A stretch of DNA of 64,000 bases from an uncultured Holdemania sp. (lineage in GTDB: Bacteria > Bacillota_I > Bacilli_A > Erysipelotrichales > Erysipelotrichaceae). The notes under the pieces are model-generated. The model saw only the letters and a program-made list of their open reading frames with translations, did not search any database and was not told where the DNA came from. The stretch spans positions 19,649 through 83,648 of the forward strand of contig CAJFOC010000008.1 in the NCBI GenBank assembly GCA_904395815.1. The letters run 5' to 3'. Below, in pieces: positions 15,895 through 25,180 of this stretch. Every line of letters begins with the position of its first letter. Within the stretch, counting starts at the first letter, position 1. Made by a program: the position numbers and the translations under genes.

Positions 15895-16434
15895 TCACTG
15901 TTTTCTTGTCTGTTTCTCAAAAATCATCTCGCAAGCGCCGCCTGTCCGGCTCACACGGACAAGCTTCAGCGGCAGCCTCCGGCCGCGCTCAAACAGGCGA
16001 ATTCCGTTACCTAACAATACAGGAATCACGGTGATGTGAAAACGATCGATCTGTTCTGCTTCCAACAGTCTTCCGATGATCGACGCCCCTCCGCAAATCC
16101 AGATCTGCCCTCCCGCAACAGAGCGCAGCGCTCTGACCAGCTCCACCGGATCCCGATCGGTAAAGCGCACCGATTCAGAGGAAGGCAGAGGATGATGCGT
16201 GATCACATACGTCGTGAAATCCTCGTACACCCACTGCTGCGGCGACAGTTCCGTCACTATCTGATGCCAGGTTTTTCTGCCCATGATGACCGTATCAACG
16301 CTCGCAGCGAACTCATCCCATCCCGCCGCATTTTCAGCGCTGTCCTGCTGCGCCTGCAGCCAGTCAATCCGCCCCTGATCATCGGCAATGAAGCCATCCA
16401 GGCTCATCGCGATGTACAGGACTGTCTTTCTCAT
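15895..16434 (-). CDS. Dihydrofolate reductase-family protein (RibD C-terminal-like)
   Basis: 179 residues. The N-terminal YIAMSLDGFIAD, central VIMGRKTWHQI and IWICGGASIIGRLL match the DHFR/RibD-C fold that binds NADPH. The class is broad (YwjB/YyaP-like), and these standalone members are not proven dihydrofolate reductases. It is the last gene of a four-gene operon; its ATG overlaps the NUDIX stop by four bases. Inverted GAAAAGCCC arms beyond the stop (15808-15900) may form a long terminator. Confidence 0.85.
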   Translation of the reverse strand: MRKTVLYIAMSLDGFIADDQGRIDWLQAQQDSAENAAGWDEFAASVDTVIMGRKTWHQIVTELSPQQWVYEDFTTYVITHHPLPSSESVRFTDRDPVELVRALRSVAGGQIWICGGASIIGRLLEAEQIDRFHITVIPVLLGNGIRLFERGRRLPLKLVRVSRTGGACEMIFEKQTRKQ

Positions 16435-17009
16435 TGATCCTCACTCCTCCAGCGGCGGGCCGTAGCGATCAGTTTCCGATATACTGGCAGCATATCCGCT
16501 TCGCTGATCTGCCAGGGCAGATCGCTGACCGCAATCCAGGATACCGCCGTATTTTCATCTTCTTTTACCGCCAGCGTCTGATCCATCGGAGCAGTAAACA
16601 GCCACGTCGCGTTCAGATGCAGATGCTCGCTCACCAGCTGTCCGCGCCGGACATGCGCCGGCACCGGCAGCACATCCAGCGCCGCAATCGCTTTGCGCAT
16701 CGGCGTCAGTCGACGAATTCCGCTTTCCTCACACGCTTCTCTGCGCGCCACCGCCATCAGATCCTCCTGCCCGTCGGCATGCCCGCCCAGCCAGGCATAG
16801 GAACGGTAAATGCGATGCCAGGCCATCAGCACATAGTTCAGCGTTTCATCCATGACAAAGGCACTGGCAGTCACATGCGCCGCCTCGCTCGAGCGGCACA
16901 GCACATCCGGCCGCTCCATCCATTTCAGAAAGAGCGCCTTATCCCGTTTTTCCTGCTCGCTGGCTGGAACATAAGTTCGAATCAGATCACGCCAGGTCGG
17001 CTTCGGCAT
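16431..17009 (-). CDS. NUDIX hydrolase
   Basis: 192 residues. The Nudix box is complete: G-H-A-D-G-Q-E, seven residues, REACEESGI, near residues 77-99. The enzyme hydrolyses a nucleoside-diphosphate-linked compound; the substrate is unknown. The segment VLMAWHRIYRSYAWLGGHADG fits the YfcD/IPP-isomerase-like or YjhB-like branches. Its start overlaps the sulfatase's 3' end by 23 bases. It follows nadK and the sulfatase in one operon. Confidence 0.88.
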   Translation of the reverse strand: MPKPTWRDLIRTYVPASEQEKRDKALFLKWMERPDVLCRSSEAAHVTASAFVMDETLNYVLMAWHRIYRSYAWLGGHADGQEDLMAVARREACEESGIRRLTPMRKAIAALDVLPVPAHVRRGQLVSEHLHLNATWLFTAPMDQTLAVKEDENTAVSWIAVSDLPWQISEADMLPVYRKLIATARRWRSEDQ

Positions 17010-18399
17010 CAGGATTCTCCGTCGGATACCAGGCGTCCACCTCCTTCAGCCATTGCTGAAGCAATTGATGGAACTGCTGAACCTGCTGCGGATAATCCGC
17101 GGAAAGATCCTGTTTTTCCGACGGATCCTGCTGCAGATCATACAGATGCGCGCTGTGATCCTCATAGAATTCAATATATTTCCATTTTCCATAGCGCAGG
17201 GCCGATCCCGGCGTTCCGCCCTGATTGCCATAATGCGGATAATGCCAGAAAATCGGTCCGCGGTCAAAGTCGGTTTCCGGATTCAGCCAGACCGGCGCCA
17301 GGCTGACGCCGTCGCAATGCTGCTGCGGCCGCAGCGGAAGTCCGCACAATTCCAGCAGTGTCGGATAGAAATCCGGGCTGGTCATCAGGGCATGACTGAG
17401 CGAATTCGGCTGAATGCTGCCTGGCCAACGTACAAACAGTGGCTCCCGGATCGCGCCTTCGTACATCCAGCCCTTGCCTTCGGACAGCGGGAAGTTGCAG
17501 GTCGGTGAATGCTCGGCCGTTGCCAAACCGCCGTTATCCGAGGTGAAAATCACAATCGTCTGTTCATCCAGCTGTTCCTCTTTCAATACGCGCATCAGCT
17601 CGCCGACGCTGTCATCCAGCGCCTTGATCATTGCGGCATAAACCGGATCCGACTGCACAATGCGGCGGGTAACCCGTTTGTCTTTTTTCTGCATGATCGG
17701 AAACGTTTCGCCCTCGACAAACGGATTGATTTTATCCAGCCCCATCCGCTTCGCTTTCTCTTCAAAATAAGCGATATCCTGCGGTTTGGCCTGCAGCGGC
17801 GTATGCACCGCATAATGCCACAGATTCAGAAAAAACGGACGCTGACGGTCACGCTGACGAATCAGTCGGCAGGCTTCCTGACCGATCCGGTTGGTCAGAT
17901 ATTCTCCTTGCGGGCCATCCGTCAGATTTTCCATCTGATACGGACTGAAATACCCTTTTTTCGGGTGACCCCACCAGCAGCCGCCGATGTTGACGTCAAA
18001 ACCATGGTGCTGCGGATAGGTTTTTTCCTTGCCCAGATGCCACTTGCCGACATGCCAGGTCTGATAGCCGCCCTCTTTGAACGCCTGCGCCAGCGACACC
18101 TCGCTCAGCGGCAGTTCTTTGATGTATGGCGCGTCGATCAGCTTGCCCCGGCACGGATGATATCCATCATGATCAATCCAGTCGGTCACCTTCAGTCTGG
18201 CCGGATATTTGCCGCTGAGAATGCTGGCGCGGCTTGGCGAACAAACCGGGCAGGCCGCATAAGCGTTATCCATCGCCAGTCCCTCGCTGCGCAGCTGATC
18301 GATATTCGGCGTTTCATAGAACTCGCTGCCCTGACAGCTCAGATCCATCCATCCCATATCATCAATCAGCATCAGAATCACATTCGGTTTCATCGTCAT
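16987..18399 (-). CDS. Sulfatase (arylsulfatase-type, cytoplasmic)
   Basis: 470 residues. The N-terminal MLIDDMGWMDLSCQG holds the first metal-binding Asp pair. CPVCSPSRASILSGKYPAR (around 70-88) contains the C-x-P-S-R signature whose Cys becomes formylglycine. HVGKWHLG and FTSDNGG supply further active-site and metal residues. There is no signal peptide, so it would act in the cytoplasm on imported sulfated sugars or related compounds. The maturase (anSME) is not in the window. GGGAGGAAC precedes the ATG. It lies 18 bases after nadK and overlaps the NUDIX gene. Confidence 0.92.
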   Translation of the reverse strand: MTMKPNVILMLIDDMGWMDLSCQGSEFYETPNIDQLRSEGLAMDNAYAACPVCSPSRASILSGKYPARLKVTDWIDHDGYHPCRGKLIDAPYIKELPLSEVSLAQAFKEGGYQTWHVGKWHLGKEKTYPQHHGFDVNIGGCWWGHPKKGYFSPYQMENLTDGPQGEYLTNRIGQEACRLIRQRDRQRPFFLNLWHYAVHTPLQAKPQDIAYFEEKAKRMGLDKINPFVEGETFPIMQKKDKRVTRRIVQSDPVYAAMIKALDDSVGELMRVLKEEQLDEQTIVIFTSDNGGLATAEHSPTCNFPLSEGKGWMYEGAIREPLFVRWPGSIQPNSLSHALMTSPDFYPTLLELCGLPLRPQQHCDGVSLAPVWLNPETDFDRGPIFWHYPHYGNQGGTPGSALRYGKWKYIEFYEDHSAHLYDLQQDPSEKQDLSADYPQQVQQFHQLLQQWLKEVDAWYPTENPDAEADLA

Positions 18400-18417
18400 T
18401 TTCCTTGTTCCTCCCTG

Positions 18418-19197
18418 TCAAAATAGAATCTTCAGTCGGTGCAGATAATCAATCTGCCGGTAGTGGGCAATGCGAAGGCATTGCCGGCTTTGCCGGATCC
18501 GGATTTCCTTTTCCTGATCCAGGTGGAAATACAGATGGTCGTAGCACAGCATGGCCCCCTCAAAACTCGCCGAGCTCAGACGAATCCGGCTTTCCGGATT
18601 CAGAATCAGCGACGATCCCAGCGACCGGTAAGCGCGGTGATGAATTCCGGTGATCTCGCTCAGCTGCAATAACGGCAAGCCCCTTTCCACCACTGCGCCG
18701 CCCAGCGAACGGTTATAGGCGGTGGAGCCCAGCTGCGTGCACAGGCAGATGCCGGTTCCGCGAAAGGTTTCAAACGTTATCCCGTTGATCTCAATGTCGA
18801 TCAGCTGGGTTTTGATCACATTCTCCACCCGCACCTCGTTGACCGCAAACAACGGCGGCCGCGAACTGCCCGGCAGCTCGATCTCTAACAGCCGCGCCTG
18901 CTCCACCTGCGGCGTCCGGCCTGTCACATCCGCCACGCACTGATCGATTTCATCCCGTCCGTAATCGCAGAAAAAGCCCAGCGTACCGGTATGAATCCCA
19001 AGAAACTCCGTTGTTTCCAGGCGTGAAAGGTAGTGATGCACCGCGAACAGAAACGTCCCGTCGCCGCCGATCGCAAACACCGTCTGAGGCTGTTGTTCGT
19101 CTTCCATCCACCCGGCGCCGCTCAGGTTTTCACGCAGCTGCCGTTTCAGCTGAAAGGATTGTTCATCCCTGCGGCAGATGACCGCAAATCGTCGCAT
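18418..19197 (-). CDS. nadK: NAD kinase
   Basis: 259 residues. The enzyme phosphorylates NAD to NADP. FAIGGDGTFLFAVHHYL carries the GGDGT motif, GIHTGTLGFFCDY is the second conserved block, and AYNRSLGGAVV the third. The frame is open upstream, but the ATG at 19197 has AAGGTGAGG before it and begins the usual MRRFAVICR strand, so the short start is preferred. First gene of the nadK-sulfatase-NUDIX-DHFR-like operon. Confidence 0.93.
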   Translation of the reverse strand: MRRFAVICRRDEQSFQLKRQLRENLSGAGWMEDEQQPQTVFAIGGDGTFLFAVHHYLSRLETTEFLGIHTGTLGFFCDYGRDEIDQCVADVTGRTPQVEQARLLEIELPGSSRPPLFAVNEVRVENVIKTQLIDIEINGITFETFRGTGICLCTQLGSTAYNRSLGGAVVERGLPLLQLSEITGIHHRAYRSLGSSLILNPESRIRLSSASFEGAMLCYDHLYFHLDQEKEIRIRQSRQCLRIAHYRQIDYLHRLKILF

Positions 19198-19291
19198 GGC
19201 CTCACCTTCCCCTTGTTCATCGTTTCTCTTCCGGCCGTCTTTTCTTTTTTGCGTTCTCATTATATCATACTTAACTGAGGTGATCTTCCCC

Positions 19292-19843
19292 ATGCAGCAA
19301 AATCTGGAAATCGAATTCAAGATGCTGGTCAGCCGCGATCAGTTTGAAACGCTGAAACAGCGTTGTCAGCCTCTGCAGCTGACCGTTCAGACCAACGTCT
19401 ATTATGACTGTATCCCCAGCGCCGCCCGCCGCCGCATTGCGATGCGGATTCGGGATGTGGAGGGCCGGCATTGGTTTACCTGCAAGGTGCCATCCGACAA
19501 CGGCGTGATGGAATATGAGCTGCCGTTACAGGAAAACAGCGCCCAGGCATTGCGGATTCCCCCTGTCCAATCGCTGTTTGATCAGCTGGGACTGACCTTG
19601 CCAGTGCATGAAACAGGAAGGATGACGACCTGGCGTTATCATCGTCGGTATCCTCTTGGCGAGCTTTGTCTTGATTACAGTCTGATCAACGGGCATGACG
19701 ACTATGAAATCGAATTTGAAGTCAGCGGCGATCCCCAGCAGGGCAAGGCGTTCTTTATGGCGCTGCTGCGGCAGGCGGGTATCTTCTATCAGGAAAACCG
19801 GCGTTCCAAATATGCCCGCTGTGTTCTGGAAAGAACAGAATAA
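19292..19843 (+). CDS. CYTH-domain phosphatase (YjbK-like)
   Basis: 183 residues. The N-terminal ExExK motif (LEIEFKML) defines the CYTH/triphosphate tunnel fold. Further Arg/Lys and Glu strands (RIAMRIRD, WFTCKVPS, YEIEFEV) line the tunnel. Family members hydrolyse tripolyphosphate, thiamine triphosphate or similar substrates in a metal-dependent way. The ATG at 19292 follows ACTGAGGTGATC. It is divergent from nadK, 94 bases away. Confidence 0.88.
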   Translation: MQQNLEIEFKMLVSRDQFETLKQRCQPLQLTVQTNVYYDCIPSAARRRIAMRIRDVEGRHWFTCKVPSDNGVMEYELPLQENSAQALRIPPVQSLFDQLGLTLPVHETGRMTTWRYHRRYPLGELCLDYSLINGHDDYEIEFEVSGDPQQGKAFFMALLRQAGIFYQENRRSKYARCVLERTE

Positions 19844-19893
19844 TCAGCCTGTTTCCAACTTTTCCTGTTATAATGAGGACGAGGTGATTGTCG

Positions 19894-20754
19894 TTGATAA
19901 AAATGCTGTTCAGTGACCTTGATGGGACACTGCTGTACATTCCGCCCCGCCTGACCAGCGGCGTCAGTCCCGAAAACAAGGCGGCCATCCGTCGCCTGCA
20001 GCAGCATCATGTCCGTTTCGCCATCGCCACCGGCCGGTCCGTGGATTTTCTTTCCCGCACCTTTGATCCGGAACTCGTACTCGATACCGTAGGCATGTGC
20101 GGCGCTTCAATCCGGCTGGATGGTGAAATGATCTACCAGACAGACTTTGATCCGGACGAAATCGAATCCCTGCTGGAGGTCTTTTCCGATGACCGCTATG
20201 AACGGCGTTTTCTGGCCGTGACCCCGGATAACGACTATGTGTTTGAGGACCCCCAAAGCGAAGCGGCGCAGGAATTCCGCCTGAACAGAAGCGGCTACAT
20301 CCAGGATTACAGAAGCATTCTGGATCTGTCTCTGGCCGAATATATCCAAAACCCGGCCAATCCGCACATCAACTCCTGTTTCTGTCATTTCGATGTCGAA
20401 GAAGGGGTTGATTATTATAAGGACATGCTGAAACGACGTTTCTTCAACCGGTATCAGATTGTGCAGACCAGCCCGTACTCCATTGTGATCATGAAAGATG
20501 GCGCCAACAAAGGCACCGGCATTGCCAAAATCGCCGGACTGCTTGGAATCCAGCTGGAAGAGATTGCGGTGATCGGCGATTCGGAAAACGATTTTGAAAT
20601 GTTCGCGATGATTCCCAACAGCTTCTGCATGGATCATGCCCGTCCTGACATTCAGGCCAAAGCGAAGCATATCGTCCATTCCGTCGCCGAGTGCATCGAT
20701 TTCATTCTGCAGGAGAATGCCCGCCAGCGGCTGGAAGAGCTGAACCTGCTGTAA
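19894..20754 (+). CDS. Cof-type HAD hydrolase
   Basis: 286 residues. HAD motif I is LFSDLDGTLL, motif III a Lys in MKDGANKGTGI, and motif IV IAVIGDSENDFEMF. The C2-type cap and Cof-like ending (SVAECIDFIL) are typical of sugar-phosphate or nucleotide phosphatases; the substrate is unknown. The likely start is the TTG at 19894, because GAGGTG sits seven bases before it; a TTG two codons earlier is too close. A TATAAT occurs at 19869-19874. The strong terminator downstream is shared with mscL. Confidence 0.88.
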   Translation: MIKMLFSDLDGTLLYIPPRLTSGVSPENKAAIRRLQQHHVRFAIATGRSVDFLSRTFDPELVLDTVGMCGASIRLDGEMIYQTDFDPDEIESLLEVFSDDRYERRFLAVTPDNDYVFEDPQSEAAQEFRLNRSGYIQDYRSILDLSLAEYIQNPANPHINSCFCHFDVEEGVDYYKDMLKRRFFNRYQIVQTSPYSIVIMKDGANKGTGIAKIAGLLGIQLEEIAVIGDSENDFEMFAMIPNSFCMDHARPDIQAKAKHIVHSVAECIDFILQENARQRLEELNLL

Positions 20755-20760
20755 AAAGGC

Positions 20761-20806
20761 AAAGAACCTCTTTTGTCCGATGACCGGAGAAAAGAGGTTC
20801 TTTTTT
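20761..20806. terminator. Bidirectional terminator between the HAD gene and mscL
   Basis: AAAGAACCTCTTTT pairs perfectly with AAAAGAGGTTCTTT, with a T run on the plus strand and A-rich sequence before it. Confidence 0.88.
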
Positions 20807-20904
20807 ATGCCGCAAAAGATCGATCGTTCCGGGGCAGTACAAGTTCCTGCCTTCCTGCCGGAACTGTCCGGCCCCCTTCTGTTTCCAAATCCACGCCCGA
20901 TGCG

Positions 20905-21339
20905 TCATGCCTCCAGTTGCGAGGTGCAATGCGGACAGCGGGTCGCCTCCAGCGCGATCGCCGAGCGGCAATACGGGCAGATTTTGGTCGCTGCCGGGGC
21001 CGCCGGCTTGTTTTTGGTACGCAGTTTGTTCATCCAGCGAATGATCAGAAAGATCACAAACGCAGTCAGCAGAAAATTGATCAGTCCTGTCAGAAAGCTG
21101 CCCCAGGCAATCGTCGAGGTGTGCTGCTGCGCTTCGGCCAGCGTCTGGTAGTGATTCCCATCCAGCGCGATGAACATGTTGGTAAAATCGAGCCGGCCGG
21201 TAAACAGCGAAATGACCGGCATGACGATATCATTGACCAGCGAATTCACCAGCGCGTTGAATCCGCCGCCGATGATCACGCCGACGGCCAGATCGATCAT
21301 GTTGCCCCGCAGGGCAAATTGTTTGAATTCCTTCAGCAT
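20905..21339 (-). CDS. mscL: Large-conductance mechanosensitive channel with C-terminal zinc ribbon
   Basis: 144 residues. MscL opens under membrane tension to release solutes. FKQFALRGNMIDLAVGVIIGGGF is the canonical N-terminal helix and first span; FLTGLINFLLTAFVIFLIIRW is the second. In place of the usual charged C-terminal helix, residues 121-138 form a Cys4 ribbon (CPYC, ten residues, CPHC). The ribosome-binding site is AGAGGG. The promoter is at 21366-21394. The ribbon may bind zinc and affect gating or assembly; this is inference. Confidence 0.94.
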   Translation of the reverse strand: MLKEFKQFALRGNMIDLAVGVIIGGGFNALVNSLVNDIVMPVISLFTGRLDFTNMFIALDGNHYQTLAEAQQHTSTIAWGSFLTGLINFLLTAFVIFLIIRWMNKLRTKNKPAAPAATKICPYCRSAIALEATRCPHCTSQLEA

Positions 21340-21365
21340 GGTTTTCCCTCTTTTCTGTTGTTCCT

Positions 21366-21394
21366 ATTGTACAGAACAATCCTGATTCCGGCAA
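21366..21394 (-). promoter_or_regulatory. Promoter of mscL
   Basis: Minus strand TTGCCG, 17 bases, TACAAT, 27 bases upstream of the ATG. Confidence 0.65.
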
Positions 21395-21521
21395 TAATCC
21401 GTTCCTGCCATCCTTGTACCGGCCGATACGCGAGCCCATCTCATATTCCAAAAGCGGTGTCAGCCCTGGTTTGATCTGCCATGGTGGACACCGTTCTTTT
21501 TTCTTTGATCCCGTTTGCGTT

Positions 21522-22616
21522 TTATTCGCCGAAAGTCTCTGCGATCTGACGCATGCGCCGCATCTGAGCGACATGGAACGGACAGCGCCGGTCACAGTGG
21601 CCGCATTGCAGACAATCAGACGCCTTTTTCGTCAGATGATGGTAATGATCTTTGGCCAGCGGGTCGCCTGCCTGACTCAGATCATAATACTTGTTGATCA
21701 GACCGATGTCCAGTCCGGCCGGACAGGGCTGGCAGTGATGGCAGTAAACGCAGACGCCCAGGGCCTGGCGGGCGGTCAGGCTGGCCAGAACGGAATAATC
21801 CGTTTCCTCATCCGATGCCTGCAGATATCCCAGTATCTGACGCAGATCTTCGCGGTCTCTTACCCCGGGTAAAACCGTCAGCACTCCTGGCCGGTCCAGC
21901 GCATAACGCAGACATTGCCAGCGGGTGAGCGCCTGAGCGAAGGGGGAGGTCTTCTCATTCAGCAACTGACCGCCGCAGAACGCTTTCATCACAGAAATGC
22001 CCACGCCCTCCGCCTCACAACGGCGATACAGTGCCGCCCGCTCCTCAACATTGCCGATGGCGTAATCACCGTGCTGATAATCATAAGCCGGATTGATGCT
22101 GAACATCAGGATGTCGATCAGCTTGCGGTCCAGCAGCTGATGGGCAATCGAAGGCGTGTGCGTGGACAGTCCGAGATGGCGGATCACGCCCTGCTTCTTC
22201 AGTTGGCACATCCAGTCGATCACACCGTTGTTCAGCGCCATCTGCAGGTCGTCGTCTTCATCCACGCAGTGAATCATCGCGAAATCAATGTAATCGGTTT
22301 TCAGCTGCTGCAATTGCCATGTTACTGAATCCCGGATCGCTGCGAGATCCTGAGTCCAGCCGTACTGACCGCTGCGGTAATCGGCGCCGAAATGAACCTG
22401 CAGATAGACCTGATGCCGGCAATCGGCCAGCGCTTCTCCATAAATACCAAAAGCAGCCGCATCGCCGGCAGCCAGATCAAAAAAGTTGACGCCGGCCTGC
22501 AGCGCCATGCGCACTGTAGCTACCGCTTCCTGCTGACCGGCGGCAGCCAGCGAACTGCTGCCCAGACCGATGATGCTGATGGATTCGTTGCCATGGGGCA
22601 ATGTCCGATATTTCAT
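21522..22616 (-). CDS. Aldo/keto reductase with C-terminal ferredoxin-type cluster domain
   Basis: 364 residues. The first 265 form an aldo/keto reductase barrel (GLGSSSLAAAG, NFFDLAAGDA, YIDFAMIHCV). Residues about 300-360 hold two cysteine groups, CVYCHHCQPCP and CLQCGHCDRRCPF, typical of 4Fe-4S binding. This architecture is common in anaerobes; substrates are not known. The second of two close ATGs (22616) is preferred because GGGAG lies nine bases before it, against three for the first. A promoter at 22722-22751 and a possible weak hairpin at 21455-21500 flank it. Confidence 0.9.
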   Translation of the reverse strand: MKYRTLPHGNESISIIGLGSSSLAAAGQQEAVATVRMALQAGVNFFDLAAGDAAAFGIYGEALADCRHQVYLQVHFGADYRSGQYGWTQDLAAIRDSVTWQLQQLKTDYIDFAMIHCVDEDDDLQMALNNGVIDWMCQLKKQGVIRHLGLSTHTPSIAHQLLDRKLIDILMFSINPAYDYQHGDYAIGNVEERAALYRRCEAEGVGISVMKAFCGGQLLNEKTSPFAQALTRWQCLRYALDRPGVLTVLPGVRDREDLRQILGYLQASDEETDYSVLASLTARQALGVCVYCHHCQPCPAGLDIGLINKYYDLSQAGDPLAKDHYHHLTKKASDCLQCGHCDRRCPFHVAQMRRMRQIAETFGE

Positions 22617-22721
22617 TTTCATTCTCTCCCTTTTCTCAGTGTTTTGACAGGTTCCTCGTTTCAGGATCGAGCAACCGGCCATCCCTCGCGTTTTCTCTCG
22701 GATGTTTCTTTTTTCGGATTC

Positions 22722-22751
22722 AGTATATCCCCTTTAAAGAGAAACAGCCAA
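22722..22751 (-). promoter_or_regulatory. Promoter of the aldo/keto reductase gene
   Basis: Minus strand TTGGCT, 18 bases, TATACT. Confidence 0.55.
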
Positions 22752-22797
22752 TACCTTTGCTCTATTGCGATTCATAGCTGAAAAAAATGAAAAACAG

Positions 22798-22835
22798 AAA
22801 AAACGTGCCGGAAGCGAATCCTGCTTTCCAGCACG
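22798..22835 (-). terminator. Terminator of the marR-ftsH operon
   Basis: Minus strand CGTGCTGGAA pairs with TTCCGGCACG, then six T. Confidence 0.85.
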
Positions 22836-22847
22836 GCATCAGAGTGT

Positions 22848-24713
22848 TCATGAATGTGTTTCCGTTTGGGAATCAGCGGCCGGCTGCTGACGATGACGGT
22901 TGAAAATTTCCATGAATTCCTCACCGGTAATCGTTTCCTTCTGCAGCAGATATTCCGCTTCCTCATGCAGCAGCTGCGCATTGTCCTGCAGAATGCGGGT
23001 CGCCTGCTGATGCGCGTTCTTGATGATGTCCATAACCTCTCTGTCGATCTGCGCCGCCGTCTCGTTGGAGCAGACCAGCGAAGCATCGCCGCTGAGGTAG
23101 CGGTTGTTGATCGTTTCCAGCGCGGTCATGCCAAACTGATCGCTCATGCCCAGCTGTGCGACCATGGCCCGCGCCAGCTTGGTTGCCTGTTCAATGTCGT
23201 TGGCAGCGCCGGAGGTGCAGACATTGAAAATCAGTTCCTCCGCGGCCCGGCCACCGGTCAGCGTACAGATCTTTTCCAGGATCTCATCCTTGGTCATCAA
23301 TACGCTTTCCTGCTCCGCAACCTGCATCGTGTAGCCCAATGAGCCGTTGGTATGCGGAATGATGGTAATTTTGTGTACCGGCGCTGAATTTTTGGACACT
23401 GCCGCCACCAGCGCGTGACCGATTTCATGATAGGCAATGATCCGCTTTTCCTTTTCCGAAATGACCGCGCCTTTGCGTTCTTTTCCGGCGATGACGGTAT
23501 CCACCGCTTCATCGAAGTCCCGCTGCAGCACCTTGTTATGACCGTGGCGTACCGCCGCCAGCGCCGCCTCGTTGACGATATTGGCCAGCTCGGCGCCGGA
23601 AGCGCCGGAAGTCGCCAGAGCGATCGTCCGGTAATCGATCTGATCATCGACGATGATATCCCGGGCATGAACCTTCAGAATATCCTCGCGGCCCTTCATA
23701 TCCGGCAGCTCTACCGGAATGCGGCGATCAAACCGGCCTGGCCGTAACAGCGCCTTATCCAGCGATTCCGGCCGGTTGGTCGCCGCCAGAATGACGACGC
23801 CCTTGCTGCCGTCAAAGCCATCCATTTCCGCCAGCAGCTGATTCAGTGTCTGTTCCCGTTCATCGTTGCCGCCGATGCCATTGGCTGAATCACGTTTCTT
23901 GCCGATCGTATCGATCTCATCGATAAAGACAATGCACGGCGCTTTTTCCTGCGCCTGCTTGAACAGATCACGGACTCGCGCAGCACCCATGCCGACAAAC
24001 ATTTCCACGAATTCCGAACCGGAAATCGAGAAAAACGGCACGTTGGCTTCACCGGCGACCGCCTTGGCCAGCAGCGTCTTGCCGGTACCCGGAGGCCCGA
24101 CAAGCAGCGCTCCCTTCGGCATCTTCGCTCCCAGTTTCTTATATTTCTGCGGATTGTGCAGAAAGTCGACGATCTCACTGAGCGCTTCCTTGGCTTCATC
24201 CTGTCCGGCGACATCCTTGAACGTCTTGCCGGTTTCCGCCGCGACGTAAACCTTGGCGCTGGATTTGCCGAAGGTCATCGTGTTGGCGCCCATCTTTTTC
24301 GTCAGCTGACGGGAGAACAGCTGCCCGACACCGATGATGATGAAAAGCGGAATCAGCCATGTCAGAAGATCCAGCCAGAACGAATTCTGCTGCGGAATGG
24401 ATGAAGTATAGTCCGCTCCGCTGTCTTCCAGCTTCTGCGACAAGGACGTGTCGTTAGGCAGAATGCCGGTAACGAAGACGTTGCGGTCGTTGTCCTTGAC
24501 CGTGTACATGATCGTTCCGCTGCTGTTGTCAATTTCCACCTGATCGGCCTGCTGCTGTTCCAGTACGCTGATGAATTCGCTGTAGCTGACTTCCTGAATG
24601 CGCTGACTCTGAATCATCGGTGTGATGAACAGATTGAACGCAAACAGAATCAGCATCATGATGAAATAATAATAGATTAACGGTTTTTTCGGTTTGGTTG
24701 GGGTTGTTTTCAT
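22848..24713 (-). CDS. ftsH: ATP-dependent membrane zinc protease FtsH
   Basis: 621 residues. FtsH pulls membrane and soluble proteins into a protease chamber using ATP. Two N-terminal spans (about 12-32 and 115-138) flank an extracytoplasmic domain. The AAA domain has GPPGTGKT (about 205), IVFIDEID, and the second region of homology [20 protein letters not shown]. The zinc motif is HEIGH at 429-433. The ATG at 24713 overlaps the MarR stop (ATGA) and has GGAGG before it; the longer frame upstream lies inside marR in another frame. Pairing with a MarR regulator is unusual for ftsH and suggests inducible expression. Confidence 0.95.
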   Translation of the reverse strand: MKTTPTKPKKPLIYYYFIMMLILFAFNLFITPMIQSQRIQEVSYSEFISVLEQQQADQVEIDNSSGTIMYTVKDNDRNVFVTGILPNDTSLSQKLEDSGADYTSSIPQQNSFWLDLLTWLIPLFIIIGVGQLFSRQLTKKMGANTMTFGKSSAKVYVAAETGKTFKDVAGQDEAKEALSEIVDFLHNPQKYKKLGAKMPKGALLVGPPGTGKTLLAKAVAGEANVPFFSISGSEFVEMFVGMGAARVRDLFKQAQEKAPCIVFIDEIDTIGKKRDSANGIGGNDEREQTLNQLLAEMDGFDGSKGVVILAATNRPESLDKALLRPGRFDRRIPVELPDMKGREDILKVHARDIIVDDQIDYRTIALATSGASGAELANIVNEAALAAVRHGHNKVLQRDFDEAVDTVIAGKERKGAVISEKEKRIIAYHEIGHALVAAVSKNSAPVHKITIIPHTNGSLGYTMQVAEQESVLMTKDEILEKICTLTGGRAAEELIFNVCTSGAANDIEQATKLARAMVAQLGMSDQFGMTALETINNRYLSGDASLVCSNETAAQIDREVMDIIKNAHQQATRILQDNAQLLHEEAEYLLQKETITGEEFMEIFNRHRQQPAADSQTETHS

Positions 24714-25138
24714 AAATCCTCCTTTCTCAGTATTTCCTCCAGTAATCTGAGACTTTTGATCAGCTGATCCAGCTGCTGCTCCTGCAGCTGCTGAAACAAC
24801 GTCCGCGGTTCCATCTGTTCCCCGCGCTGTTCGATCTGTTCCCGGGCCTGTGGACAAAGACAGATCCGTACCACCCGCTGATCTTCGCTGGATCGCTCGC
24901 GGCGTACGAAGCCATGCCGTTCCAGACGCTGGCAGATCGCGGAGAGATTGCTGAGCGACAGCCCGGTTCGCCCTGCCAGTTCACTGAGTTTCTGGTGATC
25001 CTGACGAAACAGCTCCGTCAGAATTCTTGCCTGCTGCCCCGTCAGTCCCAAGGGTTCGTACAGCAGGCTGAGCCTGCGCTGCAGCTGCATGTCGATCTCT
25101 CTTAAAAGACGGATCAGCTCCATTTTCTGCTCATGCAT
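24710..25138 (-). CDS. MarR-family transcriptional regulator
   Basis: 142 residues. Winged-helix core: LTGQQARILTELFRQDHQKLSELAGRTGLSLSNLSAICQRLERHGFVRRERSSEDQRVV, including the wing Asp-Arg region (SSEDQR). The C-terminal helices for dimer formation are Gln/Leu-rich. GCAGGAGG precedes the ATG. Thirteen bases upstream begins a perfect 13-base inverted repeat (25151-25180), its probable operator. It is the first gene of a two-gene operon with ftsH; the stop and start overlap. The ligand is unknown. Confidence 0.92.
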   Translation of the reverse strand: MHEQKMELIRLLREIDMQLQRRLSLLYEPLGLTGQQARILTELFRQDHQKLSELAGRTGLSLSNLSAICQRLERHGFVRRERSSEDQRVVRICLCPQAREQIEQRGEQMEPRTLFQQLQEQQLDQLIKSLRLLEEILRKEDL

Positions 25139-25150
25139 AATTCCTCCTGC

Positions 25151-25180
25151 CGTTAATATTCAACGCATTGAATATTAACG
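25151..25180. promoter_or_regulatory. Perfect palindromic operator upstream of marR-ftsH
   Basis: Arms CGTTAATATTCAA and TTGAATATTAACG separated by four bases. The site sits directly before the marR ribosome-binding site, where binding would block transcription. MarR proteins bind palindromes of this size. Confidence 0.8.
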
